Notes: generated by a model from the letters alone, not told the origin. A stretch of 64,000 nucleotides of DNA from Paracoccaceae bacterium (GCA_947504705.1 CANNIA010000012.1:1-64000), one strand, 5' to 3'; positions 8,724-17,746 are shown, numbered from the stretch's first letter. Program-made: numbers and translations.

Positions 8724-9518
8724 CTACCCCATCCGGTAGCTGGACGCCGTCACGCCGCCGAACAGACCGGTGTCGTGGTAGACCATGGTCGCCACCTCGC
8801 CTTCGGCCGCGCCAAGGGCTGCGAAGATCGGGACGAAGTGGTCCTCCTCCTTGTGGCAGGTGCGGGCGTAGGGGGCGCTTTCCCAGTCCAAAAGGCGCGC
8901 GGTGCGATCCTTGGGCGTCGCAGCCATCGTCTCATGCAGCCAGGCATCGAACGCCTCGGACGGGACCTTGGCACCCGGGCCGAAAAGCCGCAGGTTGTGG
9001 TAGGACAGGCCGGAGCCCAGGATCAGCACGCCTTCGTCCCGCAAGGGGGCCAGCGCGCGGCCTAGGGCGAAGTGTTCTGCCGGGCTGTAGCCCTTGCGCA
9101 GCGAGACCTGGAAGAGCGGCACGCTTGCATCGGGATACATGACATAGGCCGGGACAAAGGTGCCGTGGTCGTAGCCCTGGTTGGCATCAAGGCGGACCGG
9201 CAGGCCAGCAGCCTTGATCAGATCGGCAGCCTTTTGCGCCAGCGCGGGCGCGCCGGGGGCCTTGTACTGGATCTTGAACGTCTCGGGCGGGAAGCCCGAG
9301 TAGTCATAGACCATCGGCGGGTTGGCCGAGGACATGACGGCAAAGCTGTCATCCTCCCAATGGCCCGAGATCATCAGGATGGCCTTGGGGCGTTCGGGCA
9401 GGTCCTTGACCATTTGCACGAAGCTTGCCTCAAGGTTTTTTAACATCGCGCGCCAGTCGGGCATCCAGGGCCAGGGGCCGCCGCCGTGGCTGATGAAATA
9501 GGTGGGCATGCGGGTCAT
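8724..9518 (-). CDS. DODA-type extradiol aromatic ring-opening dioxygenase (YgiD-like)
   Basis: Non-haem iron or zinc enzyme of the LigB superfamily, related to 4,5-DOPA dioxygenase. The 264-residue product starts with the metal-binding FISHGGGPW, and includes the conserved SGHWE, YDYSGFPP, YDHGTFVP and the LGSGLSYHN segments. Start ATG at 9518 has GGAG six bases upstream; upstream ATGs at 9530 and 9572 are less likely. Length fits the family. The natural substrate is uncertain; many bacterial members are annotated only by similarity to the plant betalain enzyme. Confidence 0.86.
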   Translation of the reverse strand: MTRMPTYFISHGGGPWPWMPDWRAMLKNLEASFVQMVKDLPERPKAILMISGHWEDDSFAVMSSANPPMVYDYSGFPPETFKIQYKAPGAPALAQKAADLIKAAGLPVRLDANQGYDHGTFVPAYVMYPDASVPLFQVSLRKGYSPAEHFALGRALAPLRDEGVLILGSGLSYHNLRLFGPGAKVPSEAFDAWLHETMAATPKDRTARLLDWESAPYARTCHKEEDHFVPIFAALGAAEGEVATMVYHDTGLFGGVTASSYRMG

Positions 9519-9693
9519 GGTGGTCTCCATCGGTGTTTGAGGAAAGATGGGGGAGGACAGGGTCTTGCACAATCCTGTGTGAGATGCGGGCTTCGGTGCG
9601 CAGTTGCACAGAGCAACCGGGATGTACTTGTTGCAGAGTAAGGCCGTTGGTATCCTTGGTTCTGCACGAGCGCCCGCTTGAATTGGTCATGAC

Positions 9694-10320
9694 ATGAAAA
9701 CGCGTCCGCCCGATCCTCTCTCAGCGCAATCTGAAGTCTGGGCATTTTTTTTCGCCCTCTCGCTGTTAGTTGTGTTCCTCGTCTCAGCAGTTTGGCGTGG
9801 TTTCCCGATATCGGACCCCGCTATCGCACTTGATGCCTTTCCCAAGCTTGCCGCGAATGCCGGCTGTGTGGAAAGCCTGGGTGATGTTGCGCTCCGGGAC
9901 GCCTATTTCCTTCGTTACGCCAACACGGCAGTCTGGGCGGCTTTGGCCGGGGGTTTCTTTGGCCTGACATTTTGGCCCGCATGCGGGGTAGCCCGAAGAG
10001 GAGCACCGGAGCTTGTCGAGGGGATCCCGGATGAGCGTCAGATCGTTCCTGTTAACACTCTAAAACGCTTCGCCGCCGGTGTGTGGCTGGTGATCTTATT
10101 GGGCGGGCTGTTTATTGCCTTTCCCCTATGGTCTGTTTTCCATGGCTCGGCCTGTTTTGCGCTGGATCAAGGGCTGCCGGAGTACCGAGCCTTCCACAGT
10201 AGTGCGATTCCCGCAATGCTTGCTGGCTTGCCAGCAACTATGGCTGGCTTTGCAGTAGAACGGGCGTCGGCCGTTCTTCGGCATGTCTGGACGGTTGTAG
10301 GGAAACACGGACAACGTTGA
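9694..10320 (+). CDS. Polytopic membrane protein, unrecognised
   Basis: A 208-residue protein with about four hydrophobic segments (residues 15-35, 77-97, 127-150 and 168-190) joined by polar loops with scattered cysteines. No family is recognised. The coding sequence is more AT-rich than the genes on either side and uses rarer codons, which is compatible with transfer or a fast-evolving lineage gene. No strong ribosome site is seen ahead of the ATG. The opposite strand is also open in places but lacks family similarity. Confidence 0.5.
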   Translation: MKTRPPDPLSAQSEVWAFFFALSLLVVFLVSAVWRGFPISDPAIALDAFPKLAANAGCVESLGDVALRDAYFLRYANTAVWAALAGGFFGLTFWPACGVARRGAPELVEGIPDERQIVPVNTLKRFAAGVWLVILLGGLFIAFPLWSVFHGSACFALDQGLPEYRAFHSSAIPAMLAGLPATMAGFAVERASAVLRHVWTVVGKHGQR

Positions 10321-10470
10321 TCTTGCGGCAGCCTCTGCCGTCCCATCAGATACGCTTGGGACGGGATGCACTACATGCGATGGCCGGTTCACCGGAGTGC
10401 CGAAAGCCAGCGGGTTGCAAGCCGCCCTCTCCCCCGGCATAGTCGCGCAAAACCAGATGGAGCCTGACCC

Positions 10471-11256
10471 ATGAAACTGACTGCTGCCGCCCTTGCGGGC
10501 CTTGTTACGCTTGCCGCCCCTGCCTTTGCGCAGGACCTTCCTGACCTCGCGGGTCGGGAAGTCGTGATCGTGACCGAAAACGCCTATCCGCCGCTGCAGT
10601 TCCTGGACAAGGACGGGGCCGCCGTGGGTTGGGAATATGACGCGGTGGCAGAGATTGCCAAGCGGCTGAACATCGTGGTCAAGTATGAGAACACCAGTTG
10701 GGACGCGATGATCCCGGCTGTGTCGGAAGGCCAGTATGACCTGGGCATGACCGGGATCACCATCAAGGATGAACGCAAGGAGCAGGTCGATTTCTCCGAT
10801 CCCTACATGCGGTCGGAAATGCTGATGATCGTGCGCGGCGATGAGGCGCGGTTCACCGATGCGGCCAGCTTTGCGGCGATCCCTGAGCTTTTGGTTTCGG
10901 CCCAGCCCGGCACTTCGCCCTTCTATGCGGCGATCTACAACATCCTTGACGGCAACGAAGAAAACCCTCGCGTGATCAAGTTCGAAACCTTTGGGGCCGG
11001 GCTTGAGGCGCTGAAGGCGGGTGACGTGGACCTGACGCTGTCGGATTCGACCGCTGCCAATGGCTATGTGAATGCCTCGAACGGCGGGCTGAAGATCATT
11101 GGCGAACCGCTGGCGTCGGAAGACTTTGGGTTCATCTTCCCGAAAGGGTCGGATCTTGTTGCCCCGATCAATGCGGCGATTGCCAGCATGAAGGCGGATG
11201 GCACGATGGATGCGCTGAACCAGAAGTGGTTCGTCGACTACAAGATGGGCGAATGA
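10471..11256 (+). CDS. Amino-acid ABC transporter periplasmic substrate-binding protein
   Basis: A 261-residue exported protein of the family-3 solute-binding type with signal peptide ending APAFAQ, then two alpha/beta lobes containing [22 protein letters not shown] and [12 protein letters not shown], features of polar amino-acid binders. It is followed by a matching permease and an aconitase X gene, so a cyclic amino acid such as a hydroxyproline isomer is a reasonable ligand (inference). An intergenic mRNA hairpin separates it from the permease and may raise its relative expression. Confidence 0.9.
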   Translation: MKLTAAALAGLVTLAAPAFAQDLPDLAGREVVIVTENAYPPLQFLDKDGAAVGWEYDAVAEIAKRLNIVVKYENTSWDAMIPAVSEGQYDLGMTGITIKDERKEQVDFSDPYMRSEMLMIVRGDEARFTDAASFAAIPELLVSAQPGTSPFYAAIYNILDGNEENPRVIKFETFGAGLEALKAGDVDLTLSDSTAANGYVNASNGGLKIIGEPLASEDFGFIFPKGSDLVAPINAAIASMKADGTMDALNQKWFVDYKMGE

Positions 11257-11265
11257 CCTGAAGCG

Positions 11266-11289
11266 CCCCGGGAGGTTTACCTCTCGGGG
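11266..11289 (+). promoter_or_regulatory. Intergenic mRNA hairpin between binding-protein and permease genes
   Basis: CCCCGGGAGG (11266-11275) pairs with CCTCTCGGGG (11280-11289), allowing one G-U pair, around a four-base TTTA loop. It lies just after the binding-protein stop and just before the permease ribosome site. Such stems commonly stabilise the upstream message or reduce permease translation so the periplasmic subunit is made in excess. No U-run follows, so it is not a standard terminator. Confidence 0.6.
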
Positions 11290-11296
11290 ATTGCCC

Positions 11297-12085
11297 ATGG
11301 CACCCAATTCCCAACCGGATAAAGACTTTCCCTGGTGGCTGGTGATCCTTGCGGTCACCGGCGCTTGGCTTTTGTACGAAATCTGGTCGGATGAGGTCTA
11401 CAAGGCCTCTCTCAAGACCCTGTCCAAGGGGCTGTGGGTCACGCTGGGGGTCGCGGTGGTGGCCTATATCGGGGCCTGCGCCATGGGGCTGGGGCTGGCC
11501 TTGATGGGGATGTCGCGGCACATCGTCCTGCGGCAGGCGGCGCGGCTTTACGTCGAGGTGATGCGGGGGGTGCCGATCATCGTCCTCCTCCTTTATGTCG
11601 CCTTCGTGCTGGCCCCGGCGGTGGTGCATGGGGTGAACTGGCTGGCGGGGAACGAGCTGATCCGCACCCGCGACGTGCCCTTGCTGTGGCGGGCGGTCTT
11701 TGCGCTGATGCTGGCCTATTCCGCCTTTCTGGCCGAGATTTTCCGCGCGGGCCTGCAGGCCGTGGACAAGGGCCAGATCGAGGCGGCGCAGTCCTTGGGC
11801 CTGAACGGCTGGCAGCGGTTTCGCCATGTGCGCTTTCCACAAGCGTTCCGGCTGATCCTGCCGCCCTTGGGCAATGATTTTGTCGCCATGGTGAAAGACA
11901 GCAGCCTTGTCGCGGTGCTGGGCGTTTCGGATGTGGCGCAGCTGGCCAAGGTCACGGCGGCGGGGAACTTTCGCTATTTCGAGACCTATAACGTCGCGGC
12001 GTTCCTGTATCTGTTCATGACGATCAGCCTGTCGCTGATCCTGCGCCGGTTCGAGACCCGGATGCGATCACGCGGCAAGAATTGA
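11297..12085 (+). CDS. Amino-acid ABC transporter permease (HisM/GlnP type)
   Basis: Inner-membrane subunit of a polar amino-acid ABC importer. The 262-residue protein has five to six membrane segments and the ABC-contact EAA loop (EAAQSLGLNGWQRFRHVRFPQ trimmed, near residues 158-177). The start is taken at ATG 11297, six bases after GGGGA; a TTG two codons upstream is less likely. It would work with the binding protein at 10471, but no ATPase gene lies in the operon, so a shared or distant ATPase must supply energy. Confidence 0.9.
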   Translation: MAPNSQPDKDFPWWLVILAVTGAWLLYEIWSDEVYKASLKTLSKGLWVTLGVAVVAYIGACAMGLGLALMGMSRHIVLRQAARLYVEVMRGVPIIVLLLYVAFVLAPAVVHGVNWLAGNELIRTRDVPLLWRAVFALMLAYSAFLAEIFRAGLQAVDKGQIEAAQSLGLNGWQRFRHVRFPQAFRLILPPLGNDFVAMVKDSSLVAVLGVSDVAQLAKVTAAGNFRYFETYNVAAFLYLFMTISLSLILRRFETRMRSRGKN

Positions 12086-12107
12086 GCTTTGCAGGAGCGA
12101 TGAGACC

Positions 12108-13817
12108 GTGATCCCCCACTCTCTTTCCAGCACAGAAGGTCGCCAGATCGTAGCGGGTTCGGCCCAAGGCGATATTCTGGCCTTTGCCGAAGGGATCAGC
12201 TTCTGGGGCGGGATTGATCCTGATAGCGGGCGGATCATCGACATCCACCACCCCAACCATGGCCAGTCGGTCGCGGGGAAGGTCTTGCTGATGCCAACCT
12301 CACGCGGGTCGTGCAGTGGCAGCGGGGTGTTGTTGCAGCTGGCGCTGGACGGGAATGCCCCGGCGGCGCTGGTGTTCTGTGAGCGGGAAGAAATCCTGAC
12401 GCTGGGGGCGTTGGTCGCAAGCCGGATTTTCGGGCGTCCAATGCCAGTCGTTCAGTTGGGACGCGAAGCCTACGCGCGGCTTGCCGTGGCCTCGCATGCG
12501 ACCTTGGCCGAAGGCGGGATCAGTGCCGAGGGGGTGTCAATCCCCGTGGTGGCGGCACGGATTTCCGATTTGGAGCTGACGGAACGGGACCGTTTGGTCC
12601 TAGGTGGGGCGGAAGGGCCTGCGGCTCAGATGGCGATCGAGATTATCTGTGTGATGACCGCCTCGGACGGGACGCGCGCGCTGACGGATGTCACCCGCGG
12701 GCATATCGACGGCTGCATCCTGGCCCATTCCGCCAATCTGATCTTTGCCGAGAAACTGGCCGATCTGGGCGCGAAAGTGGTGGTCCCAACCACGATTAAT
12801 GCGATTTCGGTGGACCATGCGAATTGGCGGTCGCAGGGGATTGCTTCCGACTTCGGCCTGCGGGCCAGTCGGCTGGCGGATGCCTATGTCCGGATGGGCG
12901 CGAAGCCGACCTTCACCTGCGCGCCCTATCTGCTGGAGGATGCCCCGAAAGCGGGTGAGGTCATAGGCTGGTCGGAATCGAATGCGGTGATTTTTGCCAA
13001 CACCGTCCTTGGCGCGCGGACGCCAAAGCACCCGGACTATCTTGACCTGTTCATTGCAATGACCGGGCGGGCACCGGCCAATGGTGTCTATACCGACGCG
13101 GGCCGGATGGCGCGGCAGGTGATCCGGGTTGATGCGCCTGCGGGGGTGGATGATCTTTTCTGGCCGCTGCTGGGATGGCTGGTCGGACGGCATTCGCCGG
13201 ACCGGATTCCTCTCGTCACCGGGCTGGAAGGGGTTGCGGCCACGCGGGACGACCTGAAGGCGATGTGCGCGGCCTTTGGCACCACCTCGGGCGCGCCGAT
13301 GCTGCATGTCGCGGGGCATACGCAGGAAGCCGCGGCCTGCCGCGATCTGGAAGCGCCGGTGGTTACCCTTGGGCCGGAGGATTTTCGCGCGGCCTGGGAG
13401 GAGCTTAATCAGGGTGAGACCAAGGTCGATCTGGTTGCCGTTGGCAGCCCGCATTCCTCCTTGGCCGAGCTGCGGCGCATGGCCGATCTGTTCGAAGGAA
13501 GGCGCTGTGGCCCGGCAACCCAGATGATCGTGACCCTTGGCCGCGACGTGCTGCGCGCGGCAGGGACCGAGGGGGTGCTCGCACGGTTGCAGGCGGCAGG
13601 AGTGCGGTTGATCCCTGATTTGTGCTGGTGTTCGGTGACCGAACCGATCTTCCCAGCCCATGCCAAGGGCCTGCTGACCAATTCGGGCAAGTACGCCCAC
13701 TATGCGCACGGTCTTTCGGGCCGCCATGCGCGGCTGGCCAGTCTGAGCGATTGCGTCGAGGTGGCGGTCAGTGGGCAGGCCTCGGCTTTGCCACCGGAGT
13801 GGCTGGCGTGGGGCTGA
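12108..13817 (+). CDS. Fused aconitase X (probable cis-3-hydroxy-L-proline dehydratase)
   Basis: A 569-residue single-chain AcnX: an N-terminal swivel domain (about residues 1-135, with TSRGSCSGSGVLL) joined to the large catalytic domain (about 145-565, with ITASDGT-like and conserved cysteines such as LCWCSVTEP). Characterised bacterial AcnX enzymes dehydrate cis-3-hydroxy-L-proline to delta1-pyrroline-2-carboxylate, and the adjacent amino-acid transporter genes agree with this. The usual pyrroline-2-carboxylate reductase is absent here. The start is GTG 12108 with GGAG nine bases upstream; this gene is 22 bases after the permease, so probably one operon. Confidence 0.86.
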   Translation: MIPHSLSSTEGRQIVAGSAQGDILAFAEGISFWGGIDPDSGRIIDIHHPNHGQSVAGKVLLMPTSRGSCSGSGVLLQLALDGNAPAALVFCEREEILTLGALVASRIFGRPMPVVQLGREAYARLAVASHATLAEGGISAEGVSIPVVAARISDLELTERDRLVLGGAEGPAAQMAIEIICVMTASDGTRALTDVTRGHIDGCILAHSANLIFAEKLADLGAKVVVPTTINAISVDHANWRSQGIASDFGLRASRLADAYVRMGAKPTFTCAPYLLEDAPKAGEVIGWSESNAVIFANTVLGARTPKHPDYLDLFIAMTGRAPANGVYTDAGRMARQVIRVDAPAGVDDLFWPLLGWLVGRHSPDRIPLVTGLEGVAATRDDLKAMCAAFGTTSGAPMLHVAGHTQEAAACRDLEAPVVTLGPEDFRAAWEELNQGETKVDLVAVGSPHSSLAELRRMADLFEGRRCGPATQMIVTLGRDVLRAAGTEGVLARLQAAGVRLIPDLCWCSVTEPIFPAHAKGLLTNSGKYAHYAHGLSGRHARLASLSDCVEVAVSGQASALPPEWLAWG

Positions 13818-14011
13818 ACCAGTCCGACGCCAAAGTGCCGTCTGAGGCCGCGCATTCGCTTGGCCGAAGCCCTCATTGATCGGGTCGCGTTCGTCGTTGG
13901 CGGTCGTTCCGGAATGGCCCAGGCCGGTTACCAGCCTTTCCTCCCCGGAAGGACTGCCCTGGCCCCCTGACCTGTCAAGCCTTTGGAGGGTTGGGGCGGC
14001 TTTCACGCTGC

Positions 14012-14037
14012 GCGCCCTGCAGGGCGCAAGTCTTTTG
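14012..14037 (+). terminator. Possible terminator: 16-base palindrome followed by T-rich tract
   Basis: GCGCCCTGCAGGGCGC (14012-14027) is a perfect palindrome followed by AAGTCTTTTGTCT. The stem is strong but the T-tract is interrupted and the folded loop must open at CTGCAG, so termination is plausible, not certain. It would end the ABC/aconitase X transcript. Confidence 0.4.
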
Positions 14038-14069
14038 TCTCGTCGTCGGGCTTCGCCTCCTCCTCGGGT
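14028..14069. repeat. Dispersed repeat R2, copy 1
   Basis: About 42 bases with the core CGTCGTCGGGCTTCGCCTCC then TCCTCGGG, preceded by GTCTTTTGTCT. A copy with about five differences lies at 57387-57430. Both are intergenic and in the same orientation. Confidence 0.6.
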
Positions 14070-14118
14070 GATGGGGGCGCTTCGCCCCCCACGTCGATGG
14101 CTTCTTTGGAAACCATCT

Positions 14119-14152
14119 CCTTCCCCCAGAGGATATTTGGAGAACAGAAAGC
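14119..14152. repeat. Dispersed repeat R1, copy 2
   Basis: CCCCCAGAGGATATTTGG followed by AGAACAGAAAGC matches the R1 core at 2788. It lies about 57 bases upstream of the M3 peptidase start. Confidence 0.55.
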
Positions 14153-14209
14153 GCTGGGGTGGACCTTTGGTCGTTGGGTGCCTAGCTTTCCGGGCAAAGG
14201 AGATCCGCG

Positions 14210-16219
14210 ATGAATGTGCTTTTGGAAAACTGGGATACCGCGTTCGGGCTGCCGCCCTTTGCGCGCATCAAGGATGAGGATTTCGCGCCAGCCTTTGATG
14301 AGGCGCTGGCGCGGGCCAAAGCTGCAGTCGCGGCGATTGCCGGGGGACCGGGCGTTGGCTTTGCCGAGGTAATCGAGGCGCTGGAGCTGGCTGATGGCGA
14401 TTTGGATCGGGTTGCGGGGGTTTTTTACAACCTTGCCGGAGCCGACAGCACCGAAGCGCGCGAGGCTTTGATGCGGGAGCTGGCGCCGAAGATGAGCGCG
14501 CATTCCAGCGAAGTGACCAATAACAAGGCGCTTTGGGCCAAGATCGAAACCTTGTGGCAGGGGCGGGAAGGGTTGGGGCTGACGGCGGAACAGGCGCGGG
14601 TGCTGGAGCTTTACCGGCAGATGTTCGTGCGGTCCGGTGCGGCGCTGGAGGGGGCGGAGGCCGAGCGGCTGACAGCGGTAAAGTCGCGGCTGGCTGTGCT
14701 GGGCACGAGCTTTGGCCAAAATCTTTTGGCGGATGAGCGGGGCTGGTTCATAGACCTCTCAGTTGCCGATCTGGTGGCGCTGCCGGAGTTCGTGCAGGCC
14801 TCGGCCAAGGCGGCGGGCGAGGAGCGGGGGTCGGGGCCGGTGGTCACGCTGAACCGTTCGCTTGTCGTGCCGGTTTTGCAGTTTTCGCCGAACCGGGCCT
14901 TGCGGGAAAAGGCCTATGAGGCCTGGGTGGCGCGCGGGGCCAATGGGGGAGAGACGGACAACCGGGGAATTGCGGCGGAGATTCTGGCCTTGCGGGGGGA
15001 ACGGGCGAAGCTTTTGGGCTATGCCGATTTCGTGTCCTACAAGCTTGAACCGGAGATGGCGAAGACTGGCGCGGCGGTGCGCGATCTTCTGATGCGGGTC
15101 TGGGAACCAGCGCGGGCGAAGGCGCTTGAGGATGCGGGCGTGCTGGAAGCGATGCTGAAGGCGGACGGGTTCCCGGGGCCTTTGGAGGCTTGGGACTGGC
15201 GCTATTACAGCGAAAAGCGGCGCAAGGCGGAGCATGATCTGGATGAGGCGGCGTTGAAGCCCTATCTGGGCTTGGAGGCGATGCTGGGGGCGATGTTTGA
15301 ATGCTCGACCCGGCTTTTCGGGCTCGAGTTCCGCAAGATCGAGGGGCCGTTCTATCACCCGGATGTGCGGGGCTGGGAGGTGACGCGCAAGGGTGCGCAT
15401 GTGGCGGTGTTCCTGGGCGATTACTTCGCGCGGGGGTCCAAGCGGTCGGGTGCCTGGTGTTCGGCGATGCGGTCACAGCGCAAGCTTGGGGGCGATGTAC
15501 GGCCCGTGGTCGTGAACGTCTGCAACTTCGCCAAGGGGAACCCCTGCCTTTTGTCTTATGACGATGCGCGGACGTTGTTCCATGAATTCGGCCATGCCCT
15601 GCACCAGATGCTGTCGGATGTGACCTATGGCTTCATCTCGGGCACTTCGGTCGCGCGGGACTTTGTCGAACTGCCGAGCCAGCTTTACGAACATTGGCTG
15701 GAGGTGCCTTCGGTGCTGGAAGCCCATGCGCGACATTACCAGACGGGCGAGCCGATGCCTGCCGACATGCTGAGGCGGCTTTTGAATGCGGCGACCTATG
15801 ATCAGGGCTTTGCCACGGTGGAATTCGTCTCCAGCGCGATGGTCGATCTGGAGTTCCACACCGGCACGCCTCCGGCGGACCCGATGCAGCGGCAGGCGGA
15901 AGTGCTTGAAGGTCTGGGGATGCCGCGCGCGATAAGGATGCGACACGCGACCCCGCATTTCGCGCATGTCTTCAGTGGCGACGGATATTCGGCGGGCTAT
16001 TACAGCTATATGTGGTCGGAAGTGATGGACGCCGATGCTTTCGCGGCCTTCGAGGAGACAGGCGATCCCTTTGACCCTGTGACGGCGGCAAAGCTGGAAA
16101 AGTTCATCCTGTCGGCGGGTGGGTCCGAGGATGCCGAAGCGCTGTACCTGAAATTCCGGGGCAAGATGCCGGGGGTCGAGGCTTTGCTGAAGGGCCGGGG
16201 GCTTCTGGACGCAGTGTAA
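14210..16219 (+). CDS. M3-family oligopeptidase / peptidyl-dipeptidase
   Basis: Cytosolic zinc metallopeptidase of 669 residues that cleaves short peptides. The zinc site HEFGH is at about residues 457-461 and the third ligand glutamate in DFVELPSQ is about 25 residues later; the substrate-pocket segment FSGDGYSAGYYSYMWSE is also present. Full length for the M3A group that includes oligopeptidase A (PrlC) and peptidyl-dipeptidase Dcp; I cannot decide between these. AGGAG precedes the ATG. MgtC-like gene follows after ten bases. Confidence 0.92.
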   Translation: MNVLLENWDTAFGLPPFARIKDEDFAPAFDEALARAKAAVAAIAGGPGVGFAEVIEALELADGDLDRVAGVFYNLAGADSTEAREALMRELAPKMSAHSSEVTNNKALWAKIETLWQGREGLGLTAEQARVLELYRQMFVRSGAALEGAEAERLTAVKSRLAVLGTSFGQNLLADERGWFIDLSVADLVALPEFVQASAKAAGEERGSGPVVTLNRSLVVPVLQFSPNRALREKAYEAWVARGANGGETDNRGIAAEILALRGERAKLLGYADFVSYKLEPEMAKTGAAVRDLLMRVWEPARAKALEDAGVLEAMLKADGFPGPLEAWDWRYYSEKRRKAEHDLDEAALKPYLGLEAMLGAMFECSTRLFGLEFRKIEGPFYHPDVRGWEVTRKGAHVAVFLGDYFARGSKRSGAWCSAMRSQRKLGGDVRPVVVNVCNFAKGNPCLLSYDDARTLFHEFGHALHQMLSDVTYGFISGTSVARDFVELPSQLYEHWLEVPSVLEAHARHYQTGEPMPADMLRRLLNAATYDQGFATVEFVSSAMVDLEFHTGTPPADPMQRQAEVLEGLGMPRAIRMRHATPHFAHVFSGDGYSAGYYSYMWSEVMDADAFAAFEETGDPFDPVTAAKLEKFILSAGGSEDAEALYLKFRGKMPGVEALLKGRGLLDAV

Positions 16220-16229
16220 GGAGGGGCGA

Positions 16230-16697
16230 ATGGAGCTGTTTCAAGGCTGGAACACCGGGGCGGCGTTGTCGCATCTTGTGACGATGATGGTGGCCTATCT
16301 TCTGGCGCTGCCCATCGGCTGGAACCGCGAGCGGGAAGAGCGGAGCGCGGGGATCAGGACCTTTCCCCTGGTGGCCATGGCGGCCTGCGGATTTGTGCTG
16401 ATCGCAAGTGGTGTGCCGGGGGCGACCTCGGACGCGCAGTCGCGGATTCTGGCGGGCTTGATGACCGGGATCGGCTTTATCGGCGGCGGGGCGATCTTGA
16501 AACATGGCGACCGGGCAACGGGGACTGCTACGGCGGCAAGTCTTTGGGCGACCGGGGCGATTGGGGCGGCGGTGGGCTATGGCCAGCTGGATATCGCGGT
16601 GGTTTTAAGTCTGGTGATCCTGCTGACGCTGACCCTGCTGGCCCCCATACATAAGGCGGCCCAGATGCATAATGATCCGGACCAAGACCTGAGCTGA
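16230..16697 (+). CDS. MgtC/SapB-family membrane protein
   Basis: A 155-residue inner-membrane protein with four or five hydrophobic segments and the family signature LPIGWNREREERSAGIRTF near residues 28-46, then GLMTGIGFIGGGAIL. It lacks the C-terminal cytosolic domain of Salmonella MgtC. Members are linked to magnesium limitation and F-ATPase regulation in pathogens, but for short homologues like this one the role is open. GGAGGG precedes the ATG. It ends three bases from the convergent regulator gene. Confidence 0.86.
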   Translation: MELFQGWNTGAALSHLVTMMVAYLLALPIGWNREREERSAGIRTFPLVAMAACGFVLIASGVPGATSDAQSRILAGLMTGIGFIGGGAILKHGDRATGTATAASLWATGAIGAAVGYGQLDIAVVLSLVILLTLTLLAPIHKAAQMHNDPDQDLS

Positions 16698-16699
16698 GG

Positions 16700-17662
16700 T
16701 CAGCCGCGCAGCGCACCCGGCGGCTGGCCGAACCTTGTCCGGAACGCGCGGGACAGGGTTGAGGGGCTGGAAAACCCCGTCCGAAGCGCGACTTCAGCCA
16801 GGGGATGGCGAGTGTCGGTCAGCATTCGGCGTGCCACCTGCAGGCGCAGTCCCAGCGCATGAGCGGCGGGGGTGGTGCCAAGCGCCTCGCGGAACAGGGT
16901 TTCAAGGCGACGGGGGGAAAGGCCAATGGCGCGCGCGATCTCGGCTGCAGTTTCGGGGGTGTCGATCTGCGCCTCCATCCGGGCAAGGGCGCTGGCCACG
17001 CGGGGGTCAAGCGCGGGGTCGGGTTCGACTGCAGCGGTCTGCGGTTCGGCCCCGGGGCGGGCTTGGGTCAGAAAGCTCATCGCAACTTGGCGCGCGAGAC
17101 CGGCCCCATGGCGGGCGCGGATCAGGTGCAGCATGAAGTCGGCGGCGGGGGCGGCACCGGAGATCGTCACGCGGTTGCGGTCGATGACAAAGCGGTCGGG
17201 GACGACATCGACGTGAGGGTGGGCGGCGGCGAGGTCCTCAAGGTCCTCCCAATGCACCGTCGCACGGTGACCGTCCAGAAGGCCCGCGCGGGCAAGGACC
17301 CAGGGGGCGGCGTCGATGCCACCGACCAGTTGAAAACGGGGCGCGATGCGGCGGAGGTCGCGGATCAGGGGTCGCGTTGCCACCTCGGCCAGCCGGTAGC
17401 CTGCGACGACGATCAGGGCATCGGCCCCTGCGGCATGGGACAGGGGGCCGGTTGAAGGGAGCGAAATCCCGCAGGTCAGGGGAACCGGCGCGCCATCAGG
17501 GGAGACCACGCGCCAGCGGTAGGCCTCATGCCCCAGTTGCCGGTTGGCGTTGCGCAAGGGGTCCAATGCCGAAGCGACCTCAAGGATCGAGGCTTGTGGC
17601 AGGACCAGAAGGGCGATGGTCAGGGGCTGGTCGCTGGGTTGGAAGATGGCATTTTCCGTCAT
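16700..17662 (-). CDS. GlxA-family AraC-type regulator, probable carnitine operon regulator (CdhR-like)
   Basis: A 320-residue transcription factor with an N-terminal DJ-1/PfpI-like ligand domain (about residues 15-190) and a C-terminal AraC/XylS double helix-turn-helix (about 222-318, with ATLSRAFRTRFG-type second helix region STLSRAFRTRFGQPPGALRG). It is divergent from the carnitine operon. In Pseudomonas, CdhR of this same family activates carnitine dehydrogenase genes, so the same role is likely. Start ATG 17662 (MTENAIF) begins the homologous region; the open frame upstream runs antisense to the neighbouring gene and is ignored. Confidence 0.9.
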   Translation of the reverse strand: MTENAIFQPSDQPLTIALLVLPQASILEVASALDPLRNANRQLGHEAYRWRVVSPDGAPVPLTCGISLPSTGPLSHAAGADALIVVAGYRLAEVATRPLIRDLRRIAPRFQLVGGIDAAPWVLARAGLLDGHRATVHWEDLEDLAAAHPHVDVVPDRFVIDRNRVTISGAAPAADFMLHLIRARHGAGLARQVAMSFLTQARPGAEPQTAAVEPDPALDPRVASALARMEAQIDTPETAAEIARAIGLSPRRLETLFREALGTTPAAHALGLRLQVARRMLTDTRHPLAEVALRTGFSSPSTLSRAFRTRFGQPPGALRG

Positions 17663-17746
17663 CAGGATTTCGTAAACTGCCAAGACTGATTTGGGAAGCC
17701 CGCTATGGTGGGCCAGATGGCGCAATGCCGAACCGGAGGGGACCCA

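Larger units (their letters stand above)
13818..14209. other. Non-coding gap after aconitase X: palindrome, repeats R2 and R1
   Basis: This 392-base gap holds no convincing gene. From left to right it contains unremarkable sequence, a 16-base GC palindrome at 14012, repeat R2 at 14028, a seven-pair hairpin with GGGGGCG and CGCCCCC arms at 14073-14089, and repeat R1 at 14119. The last 55 bases lead into the M3 peptidase gene with AGGAG ahead of its ATG. Confidence 0.6.

Noticed and set aside
9585-9697. Short cysteine-containing peptide frame ending in ATGA at the start of the 9694 gene
   Set aside because: The stop/start overlap is suggestive, but there is no ribosome site and no signal peptide or conserved-looking pattern.
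10126-11358. Minus-strand open frame of 410 codons over the binding-protein gene
   Set aside because: Antisense to a gene with signal peptide and solute-binding motifs; no ribosome site or similarity.
12600-14006. Minus-strand open frame of 468 codons antisense to aconitase X
   Set aside because: No family similarity, Arg/Pro/His-biased shadow translation.
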